Part shown: positions 1 through 8,339 of the stretch, piece by piece
Layout: every line of letters starts with the position of its first letter
Position numbering within the stretch: the stretch's first letter is position 1
Source: Blautia hominis
Lineage (GTDB): Bacteria > Bacillota > Clostridia > Lachnospirales > Lachnospiraceae
Assembly (NCBI GenBank): GCA_002270465.1
Contig: NQOF01000006.1
Span: 124,001 to 188,000, forward strand
Direction: 5' to 3'
DNA: 64,000 nt
Notes under the pieces: generated by a model
Database searches by the model: none
Told to the model about the DNA's origin: nothing
Seen by the model: only the letters and a program-made list of their open reading frames with translations
Program-made: the position numbers and the translations under genes

Positions 1-2
1 CA

Positions 3-38
3 GGCAAAAAAGGCAGTGACAAGAAAAAGAAAAAATAA
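3..38 (+). CDS. C-terminal tail of an upstream gene cut by the window edge
   Basis: An open frame enters from the left edge and ends at TAA (36-38), giving a short Lys-rich tail (Gly-Lys-Lys-Gly-Ser-Asp followed by five Lys). Basic tails like this are common at the cytoplasmic end of membrane transporters, so this could be the permease serving the downstream cluster. That is inference from 11 codons only. Positions 39-190 carry no recognised gene. Confidence 0.35.
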   Translation, partial: GKKGSDKKKKK

Positions 39-190
39 AGTAATTCAGCACAGGGCTGCGCGGAATGTTAGCTGCAAAGTCCTGTGCAGAAAAAAAGAGA
101 AGAGACGGCACATATGACTGTATGGGAAGTACCGGTCACGAAGCGGCAGGCAGTCCGGCAAGGATAAGGTTTGTAAGGAGGTATAGGTAA

Positions 191-727
191 ATGAAAATAG
201 AATGTTTTCCTGTAAAGATGAAAGAGGAGGAAGCTCTCAGAATCGCAAAAGGTGGGAAAAATCCCATCGTGCGTGCCCTGTTTGGAAGTAAGAAAATCAA
301 CCTCCGTATTATGTATCTGGAAAGCCGTTATATTACATATGAAATGACGTACAAAGACAATATCATTGTCAAGACCATCAAGAAGAAAAAAGACGAGGAC
401 AGACAAAAGATCCGTGTGATGGTGGAAGCTACCACCTGCAGTGCCTCCTATGTGGAGGATGATATAGCAACAGAAGTAAAGGATGTGGAAGAAAATGATA
501 TCCAGCCCACCTATTATGAAGACAAGAGGCTCACAGACTGCGGCGCCATTATGGCAGGCCGGATGGTGAGACGCCATGTGGGCAGGAATTTAGCTATAAA
601 GCCGGTTGAGGAGCGCAAGGTTTACCGTCCGTTTTACATTGCCATCTATGGGGACATGGTGCAGGGGACAAAAGCCAGATACATGCCTATAGCGGCAGAC
701 GGAAATGTAGTGTGCAGAAACTTTTAA
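191..727 (+). CDS. Uncharacterised 178-residue protein at the head of the lyase/AcnX cluster
   Basis: I do not recognise this family. The start is well supported by an AAGGAGG-type ribosome site about 10 bases upstream. The protein is basic and predicted soluble: no signal peptide or membrane segment is visible. There are two Cys-containing stretches (ATTCSASY near residue 80 and TDCGAIMAGR near 116), and the C-terminal third (about 135-175) looks like a compact beta domain. It ends 13 bases before the first HAL-like lyase on the same strand, so it is probably co-transcribed. Its position suggests an accessory or binding role in that pathway, but nothing in the sequence proves it. Confidence 0.6.
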   Translation: MKIECFPVKMKEEEALRIAKGGKNPIVRALFGSKKINLRIMYLESRYITYEMTYKDNIIVKTIKKKKDEDRQKIRVMVEATTCSASYVEDDIATEVKDVEENDIQPTYYEDKRLTDCGAIMAGRMVRRHVGRNLAIKPVEERKVYRPFYIAIYGDMVQGTKARYMPIAADGNVVCRNF

Positions 728-740
728 AGGGGGAAAGCAG

Positions 741-2273
741 ATGAAGGAAGAAAAAATGACAAAAGTAGTTTTAGGCAGGAAACTGACCATAGAGGAATTT
801 ATGGCAGTGGTGCGTTTTCATGCGGAGGTGGATTTTTCCCCGGAATACAGGCAGCGGGTAGAGAAATCCAGAAAAATTGTGGAGACATGCGTGGAGGAGG
901 AGCGGGTAGTCTATGGCACCACCACAGGTTTTGGGGCCTTGGTCACAAAGACTATAGGAAAAGAGGACGCGGAAAAATTACAGCGTAATATTATCCTGAC
1001 CCATTCCACCAGTGTGGGGGAGCCTTTCAAAGAGGAAGAGGTAAGGGCCATTATCCTGATGGTCTTACAGAGCCTTGGCATGGGCATGAGCGGTGTGCGG
1101 ATGGAGCTTTTGGAACATTACCGGGACTTTTTGAATAAGGATCTCATACCCTACACGCCACGGGAAGGTTCGGTGGGATATCTGTGCGCGGAGGGACATA
1201 TTGCGGCAGCTTTGATCGGAGAGGGAAGGATGTATTACCGTGGGGAGCTGTCTGACAGCAAGACCGCACTTAGGAAGGCCGGCATGGAGCCGTTTTCACC
1301 CAGCTATAAGGAAGGGCTTGCACTTCTGAACGGTACATCCTCCCCTACGGCCCTGGCAGCTATCGGTATTTACGATCTGCTGAAAGCAGTGGAATCTGCT
1401 GACGTGGTGGCAGCCATGTCTTTTGAGATGCTGAACGGGCTTCTGCGGGCCTACGATGACAGAGTGCTCAACTGCCGCCCCCAGAAAGAACTTTTGGAGA
1501 CGGCTGCTCTTATCAAGCGGATGCTCCGTGGTTCCCAGGTGATAAAGAAGGCAGAGGGTACCCATGTGCAGGATCCCTTGTCACTGCGGTGTATCCCGCA
1601 GCTTCACGGCGCGGTGAAGAAGACCCTGCGGGATGCCTGGGCGGCAATTGAGGTGGAGATCAACGGATGTGCGGACAATCCCATTGTATGTGGGGAACCG
1701 GATGACCCCCAGGTGTTTTCCAACGGAAATCCGGATGCCTCCTATGTGGGGATTGAGATGGATTCCGCCTGCATTGCAGCCACAGCGGCGGCGAAAATGT
1801 CGGAGCGCAGAAATGTGCGCTTCCTGGATGAAAAACTGTCGGAACATCCTTATTTCCTGATCAAAAGGCCCGGCCTGAATTCCGGACTTATGATACCCCA
1901 GTATACACAGGCAGGGCTTCTGAATGATATGAAAATCCTGTCTACCCCGGCCACTGTGGACAGTGTGACCACAAGTGCCAACCAGGAAGACTATGTGTCC
2001 ATGGGATACAATGCCTGTAAAAAAGCGCTCAGTATAGCTGAAAAATTCGAGTATATCCTGGCGATCGAACTGTTCTCCGCATACCAGGCGCAGCAGTTTG
2101 TGGACGCATCCCTGGCAAGGGGAGAGGGGACCGCGGCTGTATTGGAGGCCATGAAAGACCTGGTGCCCGTCATGGAGGAGGATATTTATATATACCCCTA
2201 CCTGGAAAAACTCAAAGACTGGATCCACGACGGCGGGCTTCTAAAAAGTGCCCGGACTGTACTGGACAAATAA
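741..2273 (+). CDS. HAL/PAL-fold ammonia-lyase homologue lacking the MIO triad (paralogue 1)
   Basis: This 510-residue protein aligns along its whole length with histidine/aromatic ammonia-lyases. Conserved landmarks are YGTTTGFG (Tyr58, equivalent to the HAL catalytic Tyr), SVGEP, GSVG (143-146), LLNGT (Asn197) and SANQEDYVSMG. In HAL, GSVG is followed by Ala-Ser-Gly, which cyclises to the MIO electrophile; here it is followed by YLCAEGH (147-153), about three residues shorter and with no ASG. Ordinary MIO-dependent deamination is therefore unlikely. From memory, ergothionase, which eliminates trimethylamine from ergothioneine, is a HAL relative that works without MIO, so elimination of a better leaving group is a reasonable idea. 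It is followed after 20 bases by aconitase-X genes. The fold is secure; the substrate is unknown. Confidence 0.85.
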   Translation: MKEEKMTKVVLGRKLTIEEFMAVVRFHAEVDFSPEYRQRVEKSRKIVETCVEEERVVYGTTTGFGALVTKTIGKEDAEKLQRNIILTHSTSVGEPFKEEEVRAIILMVLQSLGMGMSGVRMELLEHYRDFLNKDLIPYTPREGSVGYLCAEGHIAAALIGEGRMYYRGELSDSKTALRKAGMEPFSPSYKEGLALLNGTSSPTALAAIGIYDLLKAVESADVVAAMSFEMLNGLLRAYDDRVLNCRPQKELLETAALIKRMLRGSQVIKKAEGTHVQDPLSLRCIPQLHGAVKKTLRDAWAAIEVEINGCADNPIVCGEPDDPQVFSNGNPDASYVGIEMDSACIAATAAAKMSERRNVRFLDEKLSEHPYFLIKRPGLNSGLMIPQYTQAGLLNDMKILSTPATVDSVTTSANQEDYVSMGYNACKKALSIAEKFEYILAIELFSAYQAQQFVDASLARGEGTAAVLEAMKDLVPVMEEDIYIYPYLEKLKDWIHDGGLLKSARTVLDK

Positions 2274-2293
2274 AAAACAGAGGAGGATCATAC

Positions 2294-3502
2294 ATGCATT
2301 TAACACAGCACCAGCAGGATATGCTGGATGGAAAATATGGAAAGGGAGCAGCCTATGCCATGAAAATACAGGCGGCGATCGGCGAGTCTTTTGGCGCTGA
2401 AAGGATGGTTCCCATCACCAGGGCACATGTTGCCCTGTCAAATCAGGAGGCAGACCTGTGGTTTGCGGAGAAGATGCTTGCAGGCGGCGCGAAATGCCGG
2501 ATAACTCCCACAGTCAATCCCGGTTTCTGCCTGGAATTCTTCAAAAACAGGGACATGGTGGCATTGGAATATGCGGATCTGATGCAGAGAACACACAATG
2601 CCTATAAAGCACTGGGAGCACAGCTCTCCTATAACTGTACCCCCTATATTGACACAAATGTACCGAATTACCGGGAGGTGATCGCCTTCTCGGAATCCAG
2701 CGCCACACCTTACGCCAACGCGGTGTGGGGAGCCAGGACCAACCGGGAGGGGGCTAATAGTGCCCTCTGTGCAGCCATCACAGGCTGTGTGCCGGAGTAC
2801 GGTCTTTTGCTGGACGAGAACAGAAAAGGTGATATCCTGGTGGAGATACAGGCAGATGTGAAGAATGACTTTGACTATCATATCATCGGTATGCTTGGCA
2901 AGAAGATCGGGGAGGGCATTCCTGTATTTACCGGCTTTCCGAAGGAAACCATCACGAAGGAGGCGCTGAGAAATCTGGGTGCCCAGCTTAATACATCAGG
3001 CGCTTACGGCATGTACCATATTGTGGGAGTTACCCCGGAAGCCCCTGATCTGGAGACCGCTTTTGGAGGTAAGGCGCCAAAGAGAACGGTGGTGATCACC
3101 AATGAGGACAAAGAAGCAATTTTAAAAGAAATCTCTCTGGAAGGCAGCAGGACAATTGACTTTGCCATGTTTGGATGCCCTCATTTCACACTGGAGGAAG
3201 TAAAATACATAGCGGAAAAACTAGAAGGAAAGAAGCTTGAAAAAGAGATGTGGATCCTCACATCCAGCCATGTAAAAGAGATGGCAGTCCGCATGGGATT
3301 TGACCAGATCATCACAGACGCAGGCGGTTTTATCGTGCCTGACAGCTGCCCGGACCAGCCCTGCTGGAGGCATTTGACAGGCAAAGTCGGAATCACGGAA
3401 TCACCGAAATGTGCTTACTATCCCCAGAGGAGAGGCATTCATTTTGTTATCCGGGACCTTGACACATGTATCGAAGCAGCACTCACCGGGGAGGTAAGAT
3501 AA
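2294..3502 (+). CDS. Aconitase X catalytic (large) subunit, copy 1
   Basis: AcnX-family dehydratase large subunit (402 residues; family formerly called DUF521). Known members dehydrate cis-3-hydroxy-L-proline (bacterial) or phosphomevalonate (archaeal) using an iron-sulfur or iron centre. Family landmarks seen are NCTPY (Cys115), SESSATPYANAVWGARTNREG-type substrate loop (about 133-153), FGCPH and a C-terminal PKCAYY. The start follows AGGAGG at good spacing. The partner swivel-domain subunit begins two bases after the stop, so the pair should form one enzyme. The Ldh2-type dehydrogenase downstream would fit reduction of pyrroline-2-carboxylate, but the neighbouring lyases make another hydroxy acid equally possible. 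Confidence 0.88.
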   Translation: MHLTQHQQDMLDGKYGKGAAYAMKIQAAIGESFGAERMVPITRAHVALSNQEADLWFAEKMLAGGAKCRITPTVNPGFCLEFFKNRDMVALEYADLMQRTHNAYKALGAQLSYNCTPYIDTNVPNYREVIAFSESSATPYANAVWGARTNREGANSALCAAITGCVPEYGLLLDENRKGDILVEIQADVKNDFDYHIIGMLGKKIGEGIPVFTGFPKETITKEALRNLGAQLNTSGAYGMYHIVGVTPEAPDLETAFGGKAPKRTVVITNEDKEAILKEISLEGSRTIDFAMFGCPHFTLEEVKYIAEKLEGKKLEKEMWILTSSHVKEMAVRMGFDQIITDAGGFIVPDSCPDQPCWRHLTGKVGITESPKCAYYPQRRGIHFVIRDLDTCIEAALTGEVR

Positions 3503-3503
3503 T

Positions 3504-3929
3504 ATGGGAAAAATATTTACATGCCATAAGATTTCTGAGGGCCGTGCGGAGGCGCAGGCCATTGTATCAAAGGACCATATCATGTTCTATCTGATAGACC
3601 CTGCCACAGGCACTGTCATAGAGAAGGCCCATGATCTGGAGGGAAGATCCGTTGCTCATAAGGCACTGATCTTTCCCGGCGGAAAGGGCAGTTCCGTGGT
3701 GCAGGCAGATGGCCTCTACCAGTTAAACCAGAGGGAAAATTCACCGGCAGCCATGATCATTGAGCATCCGGAAACAGTGCTGGTGTCCAGTGCCATCATA
3801 ATGGAGGTGCCTATGGTGGACAGGGTGGACCCCGCATTTTATGAGACTGTGAAGGATGGGGACCGGATCGTTGTGGATGCAGACCAGGGGATCATTGAGA
3901 TCCTGGAGGAAACGGAGGAGAGCAAGTGA
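3504..3929 (+). CDS. Aconitase X swivel-domain (small) subunit, copy 1
   Basis: This 141-residue protein matches the AcnX swivel domain (family formerly DUF126), which closes over the catalytic subunit and supplies a conserved Ser in a PG-x-x-GS loop. Here the loop reads FPGGKGSS (near residue 59). A GGGGAGGT ribosome site precedes the ATG. The stop overlaps the GTG start of the next large subunit (GTGA), so translation is coupled. Split large and small subunits are normal in prokaryotes; many bacterial members are fused. Confidence 0.87.
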   Translation: MGKIFTCHKISEGRAEAQAIVSKDHIMFYLIDPATGTVIEKAHDLEGRSVAHKALIFPGGKGSSVVQADGLYQLNQRENSPAAMIIEHPETVLVSSAIIMEVPMVDRVDPAFYETVKDGDRIVVDADQGIIEILEETEESK

Positions 3930-5227
3930 TTCATTTGACAGAAGAAGAGCAGGAGATCCTGGACGGAAAACAGGGAAAGCTTCGCCAGACTGCTCTGGAA
4001 AATATCGTGCAGTATGCCCGGGTCCTGGGGGCGGAAAAACTCTGTAAAGTGACAAAGGCCACTGTGTTCTGCGGGAGCCATACCTATCTTGGCGTCTGTA
4101 AAAGTAAAGATTTCCATGAGGTATTTTCCAGGATGAACCTGGCCCGTGATGAGCGGATCGTCTTTGACAGCGTGGACAAGGACTGCTATGTGCAGTCCTG
4201 CGTGGCTGCCAGCGACCAGTTTGATCATGAGATCTTCAACCAGCCCAAAGAGGATTTTGATAAGAACAGTTACTATCTAGAGGAGGCCAGAAAAGCAGGA
4301 GTTACCATAGCCGGTTCCTGCTCCCCTTATCTGATGGGGTGGCTGCCTGTGCGCGGGGAGCATTTTGTGACCACAGAGTCAGGCGTTACCATCATGGGCA
4401 ATTCCATATGGGGCGCGTGCTGCAATGCAGATGGGATCGAAGCGGCTTTCTGGTCAGCCATCTGCGGCAGGACACCTTACTGGGGATACCATGTGAAGGA
4501 AAACCGCTACGGGACCCATTTGATCCATGTGGAGGCGGACCTTGACTCCCCTGTGGAATGGGAGCTGCTGGGAAAAGCCATGGGAAAACGGCTGCCGCTG
4601 ACCGGCTGCACACCGGTCCTTACCGGCAATTTTGAGGGTGTGGATTTTGTAAAGCTGAAAAGTTTTTTTACTGCCCTTGCTATTACTACCAACTGCAGGA
4701 TGTGCCATATCGTGGGGATTACCCCGGAAGCCAATACACTTGAGGAGGCTTTTATGGGACACGAGGTGCAGGAGGAATTTACGCTGACGCAGCAGGATAT
4801 CTGTTCCGCTTATGAGCCCCTGTGTGAGACAGAAGGAGGCTCTGTGGATCTGGTCAGCCTGGGCTGCCCTCATTATGATATCCATCAGATTAAAGAGGCA
4901 GCGGATTATATTTGTGGCAAAAAGATACACAATGGTGTAAGATTTATGATATGGACCGTATATCCCATCAAGGCCATGGCGGATTTAAACGGATATACGA
5001 AGATGATCGAAGATGCAGGAGGAACCATACAGACAAGTACCTGTCCGGTTACAATAGGAGACTGTTTCTTAAAGCGTTACAAAGGGCAGGTCTATGACAG
5101 TCTGAAACAGTCCGGAAGCGTGCGCTCAGAGGGCTGCGCCGAACGTGTCTATTATACGGATAAATACCGCTGCATAGACGCAGCAGTATCCGGCGTTTGG
5201 AAGGAGGAATACCGGTGGAAAAAATAG
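3926..5227 (+). CDS. Aconitase X catalytic (large) subunit, divergent copy 2
   Basis: A second AcnX large subunit (433 residues) starts at a GTG overlapping the previous stop. It keeps SCSPY (Cys132), LGCPH and a C-terminal EGCAERVYY, but the usual GARTNREG substrate loop is replaced by WGACCNADG (about 162-170), which loses the Arg and adds two Cys. It also carries more Cys in the N-terminal third (CKVTKATVFCG, CYVQSC). The paralogue pair is therefore not a simple duplication: this copy probably binds a different substrate or handles its metal centre differently. It is coupled to its own small subunit, which begins inside its 3' end. Confidence 0.83.
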   Translation: MIHLTEEEQEILDGKQGKLRQTALENIVQYARVLGAEKLCKVTKATVFCGSHTYLGVCKSKDFHEVFSRMNLARDERIVFDSVDKDCYVQSCVAASDQFDHEIFNQPKEDFDKNSYYLEEARKAGVTIAGSCSPYLMGWLPVRGEHFVTTESGVTIMGNSIWGACCNADGIEAAFWSAICGRTPYWGYHVKENRYGTHLIHVEADLDSPVEWELLGKAMGKRLPLTGCTPVLTGNFEGVDFVKLKSFFTALAITTNCRMCHIVGITPEANTLEEAFMGHEVQEEFTLTQQDICSAYEPLCETEGGSVDLVSLGCPHYDIHQIKEAADYICGKKIHNGVRFMIWTVYPIKAMADLNGYTKMIEDAGGTIQTSTCPVTIGDCFLKRYKGQVYDSLKQSGSVRSEGCAERVYYTDKYRCIDAAVSGVWKEEYRWKK

Positions 5228-5643
5228 TGCTGCAGGGCAGAGGTGTGATACCGGGCATTGTGGAAGGCGAAGCATTGGTGTGCGCGGACAGTATCACAGG
5301 ATGGGGCGGCATCGACCCGGAAACAGGTGTGATAAAGGATTATGAGAACATCAATAAAGGGAAAAGTATAAAGGATACCATTCTGATCATGCCGGGCAGT
5401 AAAGGCTCCAACGGATGGTCCTGCTATTTCGGGGCAGCAAGAGCCGCCGGCTCTGCGCCCAGGGGATGGGCATTTTCCAAAATAGACAGCAGTGCAGGGG
5501 TTGCCAGCGCTGTTATGCAGATTCCCACAGTGGTGGATTTTTCAAAAGAGGATGACCCGTGCGTCCGTGTGAAAACAGGCGACTTTGTGAGGCTTGACGG
5601 AACAAAAGGTACGCTGGAGATCCTGAAGGCATCTTTGCAGTAA
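5215..5643 (+). CDS. Aconitase X swivel-domain (small) subunit, copy 2
   Basis: This 142-residue swivel subunit has the loop MPGSKGSNGW with the conserved PGS-x-GS serine. I place the start at GTG 5215, which follows AAGGAGG (5201-5207) at normal spacing and gives VEKIVLQGRGVIPG, the usual opening of the family. A TTG at 5197 is in frame but lies upstream of the ribosome site. The gene overlaps the preceding large subunit by 13 bases, so the two are surely made together. The stretch after the loop (AARAAGSAPRGW) differs from copy 1, matching the divergence of its partner. Confidence 0.85.
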   Translation: MEKIVLQGRGVIPGIVEGEALVCADSITGWGGIDPETGVIKDYENINKGKSIKDTILIMPGSKGSNGWSCYFGAARAAGSAPRGWAFSKIDSSAGVASAVMQIPTVVDFSKEDDPCVRVKTGDFVRLDGTKGTLEILKASLQ

Positions 5644-5712
5644 GAACATGTGATATCAATTGAAGGCCGGGACCATGGCAGAGCCGGCACAGGAAGAGAG
5701 GAAAAACCTGCT

Positions 5713-7098
5713 ATGCTCGTGAAGAAGATAAAAGATTCAGAAGTGCAGATGATTCATGAGAAGTCTCTGGAAATTCTGGAGCGTGTGGGCGTGAATTTTG
5801 AACACCGTGAAATTCTGGAGGTATTCAAAAAGAGAGGGATTCGTGTGGAGGGACAGAGGGTTTATTTTGAACGCTCTCTCACAGAGGAAATATTGAAAGG
5901 CCTGAAGCCCAGCTTTACCATAGAGACGCCCTTTGCCAGCCTGAAAATAGGGGATGGAGGCAAGGCTGTCTCCACTGCCTCAGGTGCCATGACCATATTG
6001 AGAGACGGGGAGATATGCACCCCCACGGTAAAAGATTACATTGATGCCACCAAGATGGACGAGACAAGCCGTCTGGTGAACCTGTGCTGCGTGCCGGGTA
6101 TCTATGCCTCCGGGCTTCCGGATGGCAAGGTGGAACTGCTAAAGACCGTCCTGAGCCTGAAATATTCCCAAAAGCCGCTGATCGCATCCTGTGAAACAGG
6201 AAAGAGCGCAGCGGAATCCATTGAGTTCATTAAGGACTTTTACAAAGAGATGGGGGAATATTTTACGATAGGCGTGGAAAATGTGAGTTCCCCCCTCAGG
6301 TACAGCAGGGAGGACGTGGCAGCCACCCTGGCTTATGTAAAAAGGAACCAGCCGGTTGTGATCACCTGCTGCTCCGCGCCGGGGATGACCAGTCCCATCA
6401 CAGTGGGCGGTACGGTGGTGCAGAACAACGCGGAGGTACTGGCAGGCATTCTCATGACTCAGGTGGTAAATCCCGGCGTTCCGGTGGTCTACGGCAATGT
6501 GACCTACAGCGCGGATATGAGAAAGGCAGTTCCCATCTCCTGGGGACCGGAGGTTGCGGTCTTCATGCAGTATGCAAAGGCAATGGCTGACTTTTACGGC
6601 ATTCCCTCCAGGGTGGGCGGCTCCCTCTCAGGCGCGAAGCAGCTTGACTGGCAGGACGGCGCCGAGACAGCCGTGTCCCTGATGACCACTTTTGACTGCG
6701 ATACGGATTTTATTTTCCATGCATTTGGGGAGATGGACTGTCTGAATGTGTTCAGCCTGGAAAAATATGTGCTGGATGAGGAGATGCTGGAAGCTAGATT
6801 CTCAGTGGAAAACCGTGATTATATAACAGAGGAGTCCATCCATATGGACATGATCAGAAGGGTAGGGCCGGGTGGGACCTATATGCTGGAGGATGAGACC
6901 CTGGAGCTGTATCAGAAAGAATTATTTCATCCCAGGCTGTTCAACAGTGAGATATACCATAACTGGAAGCAGCTGGGTATGCCCTCTGTCATCTTAAAGG
7001 CCCAGGAATTGGTAAGAGAGCGCCTGGATGGGTATTGCCTGCCTGTATATGATAAACGGCAGACCCAGATGCTGGATGAACTTCTGGCAATACTATAG
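5713..7098 (+). CDS. MttB-family (trimethylamine methyltransferase-like) corrinoid methyltransferase, non-pyrrolysine
   Basis: This matches the MttB superfamily, whose TIM-barrel enzymes move a methyl group from a methylamine or quaternary amine to a corrinoid protein. Landmarks are the N-terminal IHEKSLEILERVGV segment and the C-terminal GPGGTYMLEDETL...HPRLFN region. The frame has no in-frame TAG, so it is a member without pyrrolysine; characterised members of that kind demethylate glycine betaine, proline betaine or carnitine. I prefer ATG 5713 (461 residues), because MLVKKIKDSEVQMIHE is the normal N-terminus; an in-frame GTG exists at 5650. No corrinoid protein or activase gene lies in the window, so the methyl acceptor must be encoded elsewhere. 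Confidence 0.85.
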   Translation: MLVKKIKDSEVQMIHEKSLEILERVGVNFEHREILEVFKKRGIRVEGQRVYFERSLTEEILKGLKPSFTIETPFASLKIGDGGKAVSTASGAMTILRDGEICTPTVKDYIDATKMDETSRLVNLCCVPGIYASGLPDGKVELLKTVLSLKYSQKPLIASCETGKSAAESIEFIKDFYKEMGEYFTIGVENVSSPLRYSREDVAATLAYVKRNQPVVITCCSAPGMTSPITVGGTVVQNNAEVLAGILMTQVVNPGVPVVYGNVTYSADMRKAVPISWGPEVAVFMQYAKAMADFYGIPSRVGGSLSGAKQLDWQDGAETAVSLMTTFDCDTDFIFHAFGEMDCLNVFSLEKYVLDEEMLEARFSVENRDYITEESIHMDMIRRVGPGGTYMLEDETLELYQKELFHPRLFNSEIYHNWKQLGMPSVILKAQELVRERLDGYCLPVYDKRQTQMLDELLAIL

Positions 7099-7105
7099 AG
7101 AGGAT

Positions 7106-7239
7106 GTAGCGATCCGGCAGGCCTGCACATTTACTGCGCTGACCGTAAGAACGTATTCGGCAGCCGGGCAATAATCCCATCGACAAAGGCGATCCTGTAT
7201 GGATTTTTGCTGGTAACTGTGAAGGGGCTGTATCGTTAC
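7106..7239 (-). mobile_element. Miniature palindromic element, copy A (134 bp) with perfect 8-bp target duplication
   Basis: The copy begins GTAGC and ends GTTAC and is flanked on both sides by GAGAGGAT (7098-7105 and 7240-7247), a perfect 8-bp direct repeat. It is the reverse-oriented relative of copy C at 53442-53573, sharing CATTTACTGCGCTGACCGTA. It has no coding capacity. It separates mttB-like and ldh-like genes that were originally about 15 bases apart. The right-hand duplicate now forms the ribosome site of the dehydrogenase gene. Confidence 0.8.
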
Positions 7240-7255
7240 GAGAGGATAAAGATTT

Positions 7256-8284
7256 ATGGGTGTTACAGTAAAAATAGAAGAGATAAAAGAGCTGATGCGC
7301 AAAGCTTTGGCACTGAGGGGCATTACAGGGGAATATGCGGAATTTATGATCTCCGATTATCTGGAATCCGAACTGGAGGGGCACAGAACCCATGGCCTGT
7401 CAAAATTTTTGACCGTGGATGCAGGTCTTTCCAGAAGGAGCGGAGACATGAAGCTGATCAAGCAGAAAGGCTGTTATGCCCAGGTGGACGGTAACGGAGA
7501 ACTGGGGCATATTGCGGCCCTGTACTCCACCAATCTGGCAATTGCTGCGGCAAAAGAACACGGTGTGGGGATTACAGCCCTGAAAAATGTGGGGCGCTAT
7601 TCCAGGATCACGCCCTATGCCAGAAAGATTTCCAAGGAGGGGCTTGTGGGTATGATCACCAACAACGGAGGTCCGGCCTGCGTGGCTCCCTTTGGAGGGG
7701 CAAAAGCCATGTTCGGCACCAATCCCCTCTGTTTCTCCTTCCCCAGCAAAAGAGGAAAACCTTATATTTTTGATTTTGCCACTTCCCAGAAGGTATGGGG
7801 CGAAGTCCGGCAGTCCATTGTGGAGAACCGGCCGCTTCCGGATCACTGTTTTATAGACGGGGAGGGGAATTTTACCACAGACCCGGAGAAAGCGGAGGCA
7901 GGCATGCCTTTTGGCGGCCCCAAGGGGTATGCGCTCTGTTATGCGCTGGAAGTGATGACAGGTGCTTTTGTGGGAGCAAAAATGGGATATGATGCCAAGG
8001 ATGAATATGACCTGGGATATCTGTTTGTGGCATTTTCACCGGAGATGTTTACGACTCTTGATGCCTTTGCCGATGAGGTGGACGGCCTGGCGGAGGATGT
8101 GCGCAACTGTCCGCCCATGAAACCCGGCGGTCAGGTGTTTGTTCCGGGTGAAATATTCGGAAACAGACCTGTGAGCCAAATCCCATCCGATGAGGCAGAG
8201 GTGGAGGAAGATGTATACCGGAGACTGAAAATTATGAGTGTGTCCCTTGACGGGGGATATGAAAACAATAAAAAGCTGAATTGA
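7256..8284 (+). CDS. Malate/lactate/ureidoglycolate-type (Ldh2 family) NAD(P)H dehydrogenase
   Basis: This 342-residue protein is typical of the Ldh2 (MDH type 2) fold. It has THGLSKF with the catalytic His46, a NNGGPACVAPFGG segment, GTNPLCFSFP and a C-terminal GGQVFVPGE. The family includes malate, sulfolactate, ureidoglycolate and diketogulonate enzymes as well as the reductase for delta1-pyrroline-2-carboxylate. Next to AcnX genes the last is attractive, but oxidation of a 2-hydroxy acid is equally compatible. The ATG follows AGAGGATAAAG, part of the 8-bp duplicate left by the upstream mobile element. A strong hairpin and another lyase gene follow. Confidence 0.87.
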   Translation: MGVTVKIEEIKELMRKALALRGITGEYAEFMISDYLESELEGHRTHGLSKFLTVDAGLSRRSGDMKLIKQKGCYAQVDGNGELGHIAALYSTNLAIAAAKEHGVGITALKNVGRYSRITPYARKISKEGLVGMITNNGGPACVAPFGGAKAMFGTNPLCFSFPSKRGKPYIFDFATSQKVWGEVRQSIVENRPLPDHCFIDGEGNFTTDPEKAEAGMPFGGPKGYALCYALEVMTGAFVGAKMGYDAKDEYDLGYLFVAFSPEMFTTLDAFADEVDGLAEDVRNCPPMKPGGQVFVPGEIFGNRPVSQIPSDEAEVEEDVYRRLKIMSVSLDGGYENNKKLN

Positions 8285-8287
8285 GAA

Positions 8288-8317
8288 GCGCACGCAGGGG
8301 TTTTTCTCTGCGTGCGC
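8288..8317 (+). terminator. Hairpin between dehydrogenase and second lyase
   Basis: A perfect 10-bp stem (GCGCACGCAG / CTGCGTGCGC) with a 10-base loop starts four bases after the dehydrogenase stop. There is no U-run after the stem, so it is more likely an mRNA-stabilising or attenuating hairpin than a full terminator. Confidence 0.6.
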
Positions 8318-8339
8318 CTCTTGGCAAATGGAGGTATGT

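Noticed and set aside
1581-2228. Long open frame on the - strand inside the first lyase gene
   Set aside because: No ribosome site or family likeness; it is a shadow of the real + strand gene.
741-2273. Calling this gene hutH because it lies in a genome with hut genes
   Set aside because: The Ala-Ser-Gly triad for MIO is absent, so histidine ammonia-lyase activity is not supported.
5650-5712. N-terminal extension of the MttB-like protein from GTG 5650
   Set aside because: The extension has no family likeness; the internal ATG 5713 gives the standard N-terminus.
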